DNA of 15,711 nucleotides from contig JAUIKX010000036.1 of assembly GCA_030430515.1 (NCBI GenBank), forward strand, positions 1-15,711, given 5' to 3'. Source of the stretch: Gammaproteobacteria bacterium. Its GTDB lineage: Bacteria; Pseudomonadota; Gammaproteobacteria; Pseudomonadales; Azotimanducaceae. Shown one piece after another: positions 1-7,134 of the stretch. Numbering within the stretch: position 1 is the first letter of the stretch; every line of letters begins with the position of its first letter. The notes beneath the pieces were generated by a model. It did not search any database and had not been told where the DNA came from. It worked only from the letters and a program-made list of their open reading frames with translations. Made by a program: the position numbers and the translations under genes.

Positions 1-32
1 CTGGACTACCTGGATTCGACCTACGGACGCCG

Positions 33-69
33 ATAGCCCAAACCTATCGCTATCATCCAATCATTCAAT
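33..69 (+). promoter_or_regulatory. Probable OxyR operator upstream of katG
   Basis: OxyR tetramers bind four ATAG/CTAT-type half-sites separated by 7 bases. Here ATAG (33-36), seven bases, then CTAT (44-47) match the first dimer site perfectly, including the conserved internal A at 42. After seven more bases come ATCC (55-58), seven bases, CAAT (66-69), a degenerate second dimer site with 5 of 8 half-site bases conserved. The phase of all four half-sites is correct. The site lies 88-124 bases before the katG start, and katG is a classical peroxide-induced OxyR target, so context and motif agree. A weak -10 candidate (TATGGT, 93-98) lies at a suitable distance downstream with a poor -35, as is usual for activator-dependent promoters. 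Direct binding is inferred. Confidence 0.6.
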
Positions 70-84
70 TTCTCCAAAGATGGT

Positions 85-107
85 GTGTGCCCTATGGTGG
101 GGCACAC
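85..107. promoter_or_regulatory. 8-bp inverted repeat in the katG promoter region
   Basis: GTGTGCCC (85-92) and GGGCACAC (100-107) are perfect inverted copies separated by seven bases. The dyad lies between the OxyR-like site and the katG ribosome-binding site and covers the best -10 candidate (TATGGT, 93-98). It could be a second operator, for a repressor, or a hairpin at the 5' end of the message. No T-tract follows, so it is not a terminator. The regulator is not recognised. Confidence 0.4.
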
Positions 108-156
108 GATTGTTGAAGTGTGGCAATCACTTCCTGAACACAACCAAGAGAGAAAC

Positions 157-2433
157 ATGAAAACGACCAGAAACTTATCCAGAGCGGCGATTGCTGGCGT
201 TGTCGCGCTCTCCATGACAGTACCGGGTGCATTTGCTGATCAGCATATGTCGAAGCCCGCAGGCGCCAAGGGCGGCGGTGACGCTGAAGTCGGCCAACCC
301 AGAAGCAACCAGTTCTGGTGGCCGGAGCAGCTCGACCTGTCTCCCCTGCGCGACCACGACTCTCGTTCCAACCCGCTGGGCGCAGACTTCGACTACCGCG
401 AAGCGTTCAACCAACTCGACCTCAACGAAGTAAAAACAGAGATCGACACCCTGCTGACCGATTCCCAGGACTGGTGGCCCGCTGACTGGGGCAACTACGG
501 TCCGTTCTTCATCCGCATGGCCTGGCACAGCGCCGGAACCTACCGCACCCTCGACGGCCGCGGTGGCGGTGACGGCGGCCAGCAGCGTTTCGACCCGCTG
601 AACAGCTGGCCCGACAACGGCAACCTCGACAAAGCCCGCCGCCTGCTATGGCCGGTGAAACAGAAATACGGTGAAAGCCTGAGCTGGGGCGATCTGATGA
701 TCCTCGCCGGTAACGTCGCGCTGGAGAACATGGGCTTCGAGACCTATGGATTTGCCGGCGGACGCGCAGATGACTGGGAGCCGGACATCGTCTACTGGGG
801 CCCGGAAGTGGAAATGCTGGCGAGCGACCGTCGCACCCGCGAAGGCAAGCTTCAGCGACCGCTCGGCGCCACCCACATGGGCCTGATCTACGTGAACCCG
901 GAAGGCCCCATGGGCAAACCCGATCCGCTGGAATCGGCCAAAAACATTCGCGTTGCTTTCGGACGCATGGCCATGAACGACGAAGAAACCGTGGCGCTGA
1001 CCGCTGGCGGTCACACCTTCGGCAAGATGCATGGCGCGCATAACGCAAAAGAGTGCGTTGGCAGAGAACCTGGCGGCGCTGCCATCGAGGAGCAGGGCCT
1101 GGGCTGGCAGAACAAGTGCGGCAAGGGACACTCCGAAGATACGGTAACCAGCGGTCTGGAAGGTGCGTGGACTCAGGCCCCCACACAATGGACCACCCTG
1201 TACCTGCAGAACCTGCTCAACTTCGACTGGCAGCAGACCAGAAGCCCGGCTGGCGCGATCATCTGGATCCCGACTGACGAGTCCCTGCACACTGTTGTGC
1301 CGGACGCTCACGTGGAAGGCAAGTTCAACCCACCGGTCATGACGACTGCCGACCTGGCACTGAAGGCTGATCCGGCTTACCGCAAGATCGCTCAGCGATT
1401 CCTCGACAATCCCGACGAGTTTCAGAAGGCGTTCGCCAAAGCCTGGTACAAGCTGACCCACCGCGACATGGGCCCGCGCAGCCGCTATGCGGGCGACCAG
1501 ATCCCCGAAGAGGCGCTCATCTGGCAGGACCCCATCCCGGCAGTGGACTACGCGACCGTGAGCGATCGCGACGTTCGTAAGCTGAAAGCGCAGATTCTCG
1601 ATTCCGGACTGTCGGTGTCTGATCTCGTACGCACGGCCTGGGGCGCTGCATCCTCTTTCCGCGCTGGCGATAAGCGCGGTGGTGCCAACGGTGGACGCAT
1701 TGCTCTTGCGCCTCAGAAAGACTGGGAAGCCAACAACCCCGAGGCACTCGCCAACGTGCTTGCCACCCTGAAGAGCATTCAGAACGAGTTCAATGAGCGC
1801 TCCTCACGCAAGCAGGTTTCGCTGGCCGACCTCGTCGTGCTCGGCGGTGCGGCGGCGATCGAGAAAGCGGCCGAAGCAGCCGGCGTAGACGTGGAAGTAC
1901 CGTTTGCACCCGGACGCGCCGATGCCACGCAGGAGCAGACCGATGTGGACTCCTTCGCTCTGCTGGAGCCGAAGGCCGACGCTTTCCGAAACTACTTCAA
2001 CGCCGAAACGAGCTACCAGTCTCCGACCGACGAACTCGTAGATCGAGCGGACCAGCTCAACCTGACCGTTCCGGAAATGACTGTACTGATCGGTGGCATG
2101 CGGGCTCTCGGCGCCAACTTCGACGGCTCGAGCCACGGGGTGTTCACCGATAAGCCAGGCACCCTGTCCAACGACTTCTTCGTGAAGCTCATGGACATGC
2201 GCATCAAGTGGCGAAAGGCTGATGCGGAAGGTCTTTACGAGGGTGTCGATCGCACCAGCGGCAAGCAGCTGTTCACCGCGACGCCGGTGGACCTGGTATT
2301 CGGTTCAAACTCCGAGCTACGCGCCATCGCCGAGGTCTACGCCTACGATGGTTCCCAGGAACGCTTCGTCAATGATTTCGTTGCGGCCTGGAGCAAGGTC
2401 ATGAAACTCGATCGGTTCGACCTCGAAGGCTGA
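157..2433 (+). CDS. katG: Catalase-peroxidase KatG with an export signal
   Basis: Bifunctional haem enzyme that dismutates hydrogen peroxide and has peroxidase activity; 758 aa from the chosen ATG. Residues numbered from that start show the full active site: distal R120, W123 and H124, and the Met-Tyr-Trp cofactor W123-Y245-M271, whose spacings (122 and 26) equal those of the Mycobacterium tuberculosis enzyme (W107-Y229-M255). The proximal haem ligand is H286 in GGHTFGK, and the switch arginine is probably R436 in HRDMGP. The inactive C-terminal repeat domain fills roughly 440-758. Residues 1-27 form a Sec signal peptide (basic start, hydrophobic core, AFA before D28), predicting a periplasmic enzyme, unlike most cytoplasmic KatGs. 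The ATG at 157 is preceded by AGAGAG at a good distance. The in-frame GTG at 85 falls in the promoter region and would bury the signal peptide, so it was rejected. Confidence 0.97.
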   Translation: MKTTRNLSRAAIAGVVALSMTVPGAFADQHMSKPAGAKGGGDAEVGQPRSNQFWWPEQLDLSPLRDHDSRSNPLGADFDYREAFNQLDLNEVKTEIDTLLTDSQDWWPADWGNYGPFFIRMAWHSAGTYRTLDGRGGGDGGQQRFDPLNSWPDNGNLDKARRLLWPVKQKYGESLSWGDLMILAGNVALENMGFETYGFAGGRADDWEPDIVYWGPEVEMLASDRRTREGKLQRPLGATHMGLIYVNPEGPMGKPDPLESAKNIRVAFGRMAMNDEETVALTAGGHTFGKMHGAHNAKECVGREPGGAAIEEQGLGWQNKCGKGHSEDTVTSGLEGAWTQAPTQWTTLYLQNLLNFDWQQTRSPAGAIIWIPTDESLHTVVPDAHVEGKFNPPVMTTADLALKADPAYRKIAQRFLDNPDEFQKAFAKAWYKLTHRDMGPRSRYAGDQIPEEALIWQDPIPAVDYATVSDRDVRKLKAQILDSGLSVSDLVRTAWGAASSFRAGDKRGGANGGRIALAPQKDWEANNPEALANVLATLKSIQNEFNERSSRKQVSLADLVVLGGAAAIEKAAEAAGVDVEVPFAPGRADATQEQTDVDSFALLEPKADAFRNYFNAETSYQSPTDELVDRADQLNLTVPEMTVLIGGMRALGANFDGSSHGVFTDKPGTLSNDFFVKLMDMRIKWRKADAEGLYEGVDRTSGKQLFTATPVDLVFGSNSELRAIAEVYAYDGSQERFVNDFVAAWSKVMKLDRFDLEG

Positions 2434-2452
2434 TCGACATCGTCCCCTCGAG

Positions 2453-2489
2453 AAGGGCTGCGGGCAGGACACCGCAGCCTTTCTTTTCT
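2453..2489 (+). terminator. Rho-independent terminator after katG
   Basis: GGCTGCGG (2456-2463) and CCGCAGCC (2472-2479) form a perfect 8-bp GC-rich stem with an 8-base loop, followed directly by the T-rich run TTTCTTTTCT. It begins about 20 bases after the katG stop and ends just before the next gene, so katG is probably a monocistronic unit. Confidence 0.9.
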
Positions 2490-2504
2490 ATCGGATAAAT
2501 CTGC

Positions 2505-3134
2505 ATGGTCGACCGACGCAGCATTCACGACAGAGTTCTCAACGCAAAAAGCGCCAAAGAGCTCAACGATGCTTATGCCGATTGGGCATCGTACTACGAC
2601 GACAATCTAACAAACGAGATGGGCTATCAGGGTTACATCGTCGCGGCGGAAAAGCTGATGACCCAGGTCACCGATCTGGATGCACGGATACTGGACGCAG
2701 GTTGCGGAACCGGCCTGGTGGGCCGGTATCTGTCGGAGAAGGGCTACCGAAACCTCGAAGGACTGGACTACTCGCCCGAGATGCTGGATCAGGCATCCAG
2801 CAAAGCCATCTACCGAAGCCTTCTGCAGGCGGATCTAACCAAGAAGCTGATTCTTCCAGATGCCATGTACGACGCTGCCATCTGCGTGGGCACGTTCACT
2901 CATGGGCATGTTGGCCCGGAGGCGATCTCAGAACTGGCACGTGTGGTAAAACCCGGCGGCTGGCTCTGTTTTACCGTCCGCGATTCCGCCTGGTCGGAGC
3001 AACCTTTTCAGGAAACGCTGGATACCCTTGAAGAAGCCGGCAATCTGATACAGATCGACAGCGAAGAAACCGATTACGTGCGTGAAGACCAGTCCCGCTG
3101 CCAGCTATGCCTTTGTCGGATCCCTGAAGTCTGA
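2505..3134 (+). CDS. Class I SAM-dependent methyltransferase
   Basis: 209 aa protein with a Rossmann-type S-adenosylmethionine fold. Motif I is ILDAGCGTG at 62-70. The acidic residue that would contact the SAM ribose is D88 in LEGLDYS, the adenine-contacting acidic residue is probably D110 in LLQADLT, and motif IV lies near 122-133 (YDAAICVGTFTH). Strand 5 carries the usual 'ARVVKPGGWLCF' pattern. Overall layout resembles the small WBSCR27/METTL27-like methyltransferases, whose substrates are mostly unknown. It starts 71 bases after katG, behind the katG terminator, with only a weak GGA upstream as ribosome-binding site. Its stop lies three bases from the purE stop on the other strand. No substrate can be named. 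Confidence 0.85.
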   Translation: MVDRRSIHDRVLNAKSAKELNDAYADWASYYDDNLTNEMGYQGYIVAAEKLMTQVTDLDARILDAGCGTGLVGRYLSEKGYRNLEGLDYSPEMLDQASSKAIYRSLLQADLTKKLILPDAMYDAAICVGTFTHGHVGPEAISELARVVKPGGWLCFTVRDSAWSEQPFQETLDTLEEAGNLIQIDSEETDYVREDQSRCQLCLCRIPEV

Positions 3135-3137
3135 CCT

Positions 3138-3653
3138 TCAGCCCGACGCGGAATCTGCGGCAACGCGACGGGCCTTTTCTTCGACCTTCATCTTGAGATC
3201 ATCCTTGTAGCGCTGCAGGCGCTTGCGCAGGTCCTGATCGGCCGTCGCCACAATCTGCGCGGCGAGCAGGCCGGCATTCGTTGCGTTGTCGATGGCGACG
3301 GTGGCGACCGGCACGCCAGCCGGCATCTGCACGATTGACAGCAGCGAGTCCTGCCCATCGAGACAGGTTGCGCTGACGGGCACACCAATCACGGGTAAAA
3401 CACTGATCGCGGCGACCATCCCTGGAAGATGAGCCGCACCTCCCGCACCCGCAATGATCACATCCAGCCCGCGGCTTTCCGCCTTCGCGCTGTAGTCATA
3501 GAGCTTGTCTGGCGTACGGTGCGCGCTGACGATATCCAGCTCGAACGGCACCTTCAGCGCTTTGAGAATATCTGCCGCTTTGCTCATGACCGGCAAGTCG
3601 GAGTCGCTGCCCATGATGATGCCGACCTTTGGATTCACATCCTGGGAATTCAT
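3138..3653 (-). CDS. purE: N5-carboxyaminoimidazole ribonucleotide mutase PurE
   Basis: Cytoplasmic class I PurE, 171 aa, moving the carboxylate of N5-CAIR (made by PurK) to C4 to give CAIR in de novo purine synthesis. The hallmark GSDSD phosphate-binding loop is at 15-19, catalytic H45 lies in SAHRTP, and the glycine-rich GAGGAAHLPG loop follows at about 74-83. Length is normal. The start at 3653 is preferred because its ATG overlaps the restored purK stop in an ATGA, the usual sign of translational coupling, and has a GGA seven bases upstream. An in-frame ATG four codons earlier (3665) has AAGG only two bases away and is less likely. It is the second gene of the purK-purE operon. Confidence 0.95.
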   Translation of the reverse strand: MNSQDVNPKVGIIMGSDSDLPVMSKAADILKALKVPFELDIVSAHRTPDKLYDYSAKAESRGLDVIIAGAGGAAHLPGMVAAISVLPVIGVPVSATCLDGQDSLLSIVQMPAGVPVATVAIDNATNAGLLAAQIVATADQDLRKRLQRYKDDLKMKVEEKARRVAADSASG

Positions 3654-4851
3654 GTCTTGTTCCATGCCTTTACGATCTCCTCAACGGACACGTTCGTACG
3701 CTCGTTAGCCTGCTCAACCGTGTCGCCGATAGCTGTGATGTGGCCCATCTTGCGACCGGGCCGCGGGGAATGTTTGCCGTACCAGTGCAGATTGACGCCT
3801 CCCGGCATTGGTAGCCGGTGCCCCAGTCGACCGCGGCCAGCGCATCTTCCCAGATCAGGTTGCGCATGGCAGCCGGTCGATCGAGCACGGTGCTGCCAAG
3901 CGGCCTGCCGCACACGCTGAGCAGGTGTTGAGCGAACTGCGAGGTCTTCGTGCTTTCCAGGGTGTGATGTCCGGTGTTGTGCACCCGGGGTGAAATCTCG
4001 TTGATGAGCAGTTCGTCATCGGCCGTCAGAAACAGTTCAACGGCAAATACCCCGGCACTGCCGAGGTGCTCGAGCGTTCTGGTTGCGATATCAAGTGCCT
4101 GGTTGCGGGTCTCGGCTGAGATTCTTGCCGGGGCAATCACCGTATCGAGCAGGTTGAGTTCGGCGACGAAGGTCAGCTCCGTCACTTCGAAACACGCCAC
4201 CTCACCGGTGGTGCTCCTTGCAGCAACCACCGACAGCTCCCGCATGTTCTCGAGAAACGGCTCGACCATGGTCGCACCGTCCCAGATGTCGGCAAGCGAT
4301 GATTCGTCTCTGATGATCTGCACGCCGCGGCCGTCATACCCGCCTCGGCGCGCTTTCTGTACGAACGGCAGGCCGAAGAGCTGCGCCACGGCATCAGGCG
4401 ATTCGCTACCGTCCAACCCTTTGAAAGGCGTGGTCGGCAGACCGTTGGCTACGAGCCACTCCTTCTGATGCAGCTTGTCCTGAATGATGAGCATGCTTTC
4501 GGAGGTCGGCTGCACCGTGCAGCGACCCTCGTCGGCGCAGCGCACCAGATAGTCGAGCGTCGTTGGTGGAATTTCTTCCACATCAAAGGTGATCACGTCT
4601 GAGTGCTCGACGAGTGCATCAACCAGGCTCATATCATCAAGCGCACCATGCAGCGTTTCGTCTGCCGTGAAGATGGCCGGGCTGTCATCCGAATGCGCAA
4701 GAACGGTGGTTGTGATGCCAAGGGGTTTGGCTTCGAGGCAGAGATACATGGCAAGCTGGCCGCCGCCGAGTATGCCAACGCGGCTCGGGGTTCGACCGGT
4801 ATCTGATTTTTGCTCACCTGGCTCGACGCCAGCGGGGCGCACGTCAGACAT
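3650..4851 (-). CDS. purK: N5-CAIR synthase PurK, frameshifted near the 3' end
   Basis: ATP-grasp enzyme that carboxylates aminoimidazole ribonucleotide with ATP and bicarbonate. The N-terminal dinucleotide-like loop VGILGGGQLA (25-34), the ATP-grasp stretch KARRGGYDGRG, the metal-site region NEISPRVHNTGHHT and the SQF motif are all present in one frame down to about position 3810. That frame then turns into a non-family tail ending at 3670. The expected C-terminal domain (NLHWYGK, RPGRKMGHITA) continues in another minus-strand frame from about 3808 to a TGA at 3650, which overlaps the purE start. One missing base near 3808-3810 explains everything. It is either a recent mutation or a sequence error. 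The ATG at 4851 has AGGG eight bases upstream but gives about 20 residues more than usual before the GGGQL loop. Confidence 0.93.
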
Positions 4852-4877
4852 GAAAAGGACCCTGTCTTAAATCAGGC

Positions 4878-4883
4878 ATTATA
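4878..4883 (-). promoter_or_regulatory. -10 element for purK-purE
   Basis: Read on the minus strand this is a perfect TATAAT, placing transcription start near 4871 and giving a leader of about 20 bases before the purK ATG. No good -35 is present at 16-18 bases, so an activator or weak basal activity is possible. The 77-base region is shared with the divergent membrane-protein gene. Confidence 0.5.
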
Positions 4884-4928
4884 CAGACGCGGGATCGAAA
4901 GACAGCGATCATTGCAGGGGCTGAATCG

Positions 4929-5498
4929 ATGGTAAATACGGCTGCAAAACGTCCTTCAGCGATAGGATGGCTGGTTCGGGATCTGCTGATCTTTGCGGTT
5001 CTCGCAAGCCTCCTGAACGCGGCTGGCCAATGGTTGCCGGCAGCCTTGAACCACATCGTCGTTTTTGTGATCGCCTACGTGCTCTGCTACATCACCCATG
5101 AATGGGGCCATTGGGTTGGCGGCCGCATGCGGGCCGCTGATCAGCCGTTTCTAGCATACAAACAGCCGCTGATGACCCGCTTTGATATCGCTGCGCACAC
5201 CAGCCGGCAGTTTCTGAGCATGAGCTGGGGTGGCGTGCTGGGCTATCTGCTCGCCGGGTTGTCGATGCTGGTTCTGTACTTCGCAAACCTCGCACCGGGC
5301 GGCCTGGCGGTCGGCGCGTTGGCCTTCATGAGCCAGTCTCTCGCAGTAGACCTGCCGCAGATCGTTGCGGTCAGCCGCGGCGCCGACCCGCTGCAAACCA
5401 ATCAGAGCGGCGCGGCCACCAGCGTCATCCTCCGCCGCACGTGGCAAACATGGCTGCCACTTTCAGCGCTCCTGATCGCCTGGCACTTCTGGAGCTGA
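4929..5498 (+). CDS. Small membrane protein with HEWGH motif, possible M50-like metallopeptidase
   Basis: 189 aa, very hydrophobic. Probable membrane segments lie at about 17-37, 40-56, 99-119, 122-140 and 172-188. HEWGH at 57-61 follows directly on a hydrophobic segment, as in the zinc-binding HExxH of membrane-embedded M50 (site-2 protease-like) peptidases. A later membrane segment runs into VDLPQ, where D141 could be the third zinc ligand that M50 enzymes supply from an LDG-type motif. The canonical NPDG/LDG sequence is not seen, so activity is uncertain and it may be a non-proteolytic relative. No PDZ or other soluble domain is present. A CAGGGG ribosome-binding site lies about nine bases before the ATG. 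It diverges from purK and converges on the next minus-strand gene with nine bases between stops. Not recognised as a named family. Confidence 0.8.
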   Translation: MVNTAAKRPSAIGWLVRDLLIFAVLASLLNAAGQWLPAALNHIVVFVIAYVLCYITHEWGHWVGGRMRAADQPFLAYKQPLMTRFDIAAHTSRQFLSMSWGGVLGYLLAGLSMLVLYFANLAPGGLAVGALAFMSQSLAVDLPQIVAVSRGADPLQTNQSGAATSVILRRTWQTWLPLSALLIAWHFWS

Positions 5499-5507
5499 TA
5501 TGCAGCC

Positions 5508-6263
5508 TCAGGTCGGTCCACCCGTGACGTAGAGGCATTGACCGGTCACCCAGCTCGACGCCGGTGAAGCCATGTAAACCACGGCATTACCAATATCTTC
5601 CGGCGTACCCAGACGCTTTAGCGGCAGGCCCAGCAACGCAGCGACATCCTTTCCTTCGGGGAAGTTCGTCGAATCGTTGAAATTCTCAGTGGGCACCGGG
5701 CCCGGCGCAACGGCGTTCACCCGAATGGCAGGCGCCAGTTCCAGCGCGAACGTCTTGGTCAGGCTGTTCACGGCGGCTTTGCTCGCGGCGTAGGGGCCGT
5801 TCTTCACGTTGCCGGGACGCGCCGCAGCGCTGGAGGAGATGTTTACGATCACCCCTTCTTTCATGTGCTCTGCCGCGATGCTGCAGCCTCTGAACACCGC
5901 TTTCAGGTTGAGATCCATCTGAGCATCCCAGCGGTCTTCCGGAGTACGTGTGAGATACCTGGGTGTGGCATCCGGCAGACCGCCGGCATTGTTCACCCAG
6001 ATATCGATGCCGCCGAACTCGACAGCCGCCTCGGCGAGTGCGCGCATCTGATCTGGATCGGTGACATCCGCCGTAAAACCAAGAGCGCGCTGCCCCCGTT
6101 CACGCACAGCCTCCGAAACCGCCTCCACATCCGCCTCGGTGCGGGCAGAAACCACAACATCGGCGCCTGCGTCCGCGAGACACAGGACGATGCCCCGGCC
6201 GATACCCTTGCCGCCCCCGGTCACCACCGCGACCTTACCTTCCAGGCTGAATGGATTGGCCAT
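5508..6263 (-). CDS. SDR family NAD(P)-dependent oxidoreductase (minus-strand partner)
   Basis: Classical short-chain dehydrogenase/reductase, 251 aa. TGGGKGIG at 15-22 is the cofactor glycine motif, NNAG is at 91-94, and the catalytic tetrad is N119, S144 or S145, Y158 and K162 (YAASK). SAR at 39-41 with R41 after the second strand would fit NADP preference. The C-terminal half has the usual IRVNAVAPGPV and a final GQCLYVTGG. The ATG at 6263 is chosen because GGGGGAG lies eight bases upstream; a TTG two codons earlier would be only two bases from it. Substrate unknown; 3-oxoacyl-ACP or alcohol/ketone substrates are typical for such sequences. It is divergent from a clearly related SDR. Confidence 0.92.
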   Translation of the reverse strand: MANPFSLEGKVAVVTGGGKGIGRGIVLCLADAGADVVVSARTEADVEAVSEAVRERGQRALGFTADVTDPDQMRALAEAAVEFGGIDIWVNNAGGLPDATPRYLTRTPEDRWDAQMDLNLKAVFRGCSIAAEHMKEGVIVNISSSAAARPGNVKNGPYAASKAAVNSLTKTFALELAPAIRVNAVAPGPVPTENFNDSTNFPEGKDVAALLGLPLKRLGTPEDIGNAVVYMASPASSWVTGQCLYVTGGPT

Positions 6264-6271
6264 TTTCAACG

Positions 6272-6311
6272 CTCCCCCGTAATGTCAGATCTGTTCATCC
6301 AATACGGGGAG
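6272..6311. promoter_or_regulatory. Symmetric intergenic region between divergent SDR genes
   Basis: The 54 bases between the two start codons contain the perfect palindrome CAGATCTG (6286-6293), centred within one base of the midpoint between the starts. CCCCGTA (6275-6281) and TACGGGG (6303-6309) form a further 7-bp inverted repeat that includes both ribosome-binding sites. The space is too short for two separate promoters with long leaders, so overlapping promoters and one shared operator are plausible. No known regulator motif is recognised. Confidence 0.4.
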
Positions 6312-6317
6312 AAAACC

Positions 6318-7094
6318 ATGACCGAAGCACTCTTTTCAATCGAAGGTGATGTCGCCGTTGTCACAGGCGCCGGCACAGGCATCGGCGAAGGGACGGCACA
6401 CGTACTGGCGGATGCCGGGGCGCGCGTCATCTGCGCGGGCAGACGCGCCGACAAGATCGAAAAAGTGGCACAGGCCATCAGGGAAAAAGGCGGCGAAGCC
6501 CTGGCCGTTCAGACAGATGTTACTGTCGATGAGGATGTGGAGCGTCTCATGCAAACCGCCATGGATCAGTGGGGAAGGCTCGACATTCTCGTAAACAACG
6601 CCGGCGGCTCGCCCATCCAGGCGCGGCTCACCGATTTACCCCGAGAAGAATGGGACGCCACGCTCGCACTCAACCTGACCGCGGTGTGGAACTGCACGCG
6701 GATCGCCGCCCGTCACATGCAGCACGGCAGCCGCGTGGTCAACGTATCCTCAATTGCTGCCAGAGAGATCGTTCCCGGCAGCGGCCACTACAGCGCCGCC
6801 AAGCGCGGCGTCAATTCGCTGACCGAATCGTTCGCCAAGGAGCTCGGGCCGCGCATCCGGGTGAACTGCGTCATGCCGGGCCTCGTGCCCACCGAGATTG
6901 CCATGAAAGCGCTGAGAGTCACCGAGGCGGATCTGCCCCGCCTGGAGCAGGGCCTGAACCTGCCCTGCGGGCGGCTGGGGACACCCACCGACCTCGGCGC
7001 GGCCATTCTCTACTTCGTTTCTCCCGCCGCGGAGTGGGTGACCGGCGAATGCATCGGCATCAGCGGCGGCCAGTTTCCTTCCGCAGACCTGTAA
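6318..7094 (+). CDS. SDR family NAD(P)-dependent oxidoreductase (plus-strand partner)
   Basis: Classical SDR, 258 aa. TGAGTGIG at 16-23 binds the cofactor, NNAG is at 93-96, and catalytic residues are N119, S145, Y158 and K162. AGRR at 40-43 places two arginines after strand 2, which favours NADP(H). The C-terminal part has IRVNCVMPGLV and ends in GECIGISGG plus a short tail. The ATG at 6318 has GGGGAG six bases upstream. The frame is open far upstream (to 5865), but that part is antisense to the neighbouring SDR and is not coding. Length, motif positions and intervening sequence closely match the divergent SDR, so the pair looks like an inverted duplication or two related paralogues. ppc follows 40 bases downstream. 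Substrate unknown. Confidence 0.92.
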   Translation: MTEALFSIEGDVAVVTGAGTGIGEGTAHVLADAGARVICAGRRADKIEKVAQAIREKGGEALAVQTDVTVDEDVERLMQTAMDQWGRLDILVNNAGGSPIQARLTDLPREEWDATLALNLTAVWNCTRIAARHMQHGSRVVNVSSIAAREIVPGSGHYSAAKRGVNSLTESFAKELGPRIRVNCVMPGLVPTEIAMKALRVTEADLPRLEQGLNLPCGRLGTPTDLGAAILYFVSPAAEWVTGECIGISGGQFPSADL

Positions 7095-7134
7095 CCACTC
7101 GAAATTACCACCGATAGAACATACCCTGAGGCCT

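Noticed and set aside
1..36. Possible C-terminal end of an upstream plus-strand gene (ending LDYLDSTYGRR, stop TAG at 34-36)
   Set aside because: Codon choice looks plausible, but the other two plus frames are also open across this short stretch, so no frame can be chosen and no family is recognisable.
85..156. GTG start 24 codons before the katG ATG
   Set aside because: It lies in the inverted repeat and promoter region, would put 24 extra residues before a good signal peptide, and the ATG at 157 has its own ribosome-binding site.
3670..3807. The last ~45 codons of the uninterrupted purK reading frame as a real C-terminus
   Set aside because: This part shows no PurK motifs, whereas the family C-terminus is found in a neighbouring frame over the same bases.
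5865..6317. Long N-terminal extension of the plus-strand SDR
   Set aside because: It is the antisense of the divergent SDR; the true start at 6318 has a good ribosome-binding site and begins at the normal family N-terminus.
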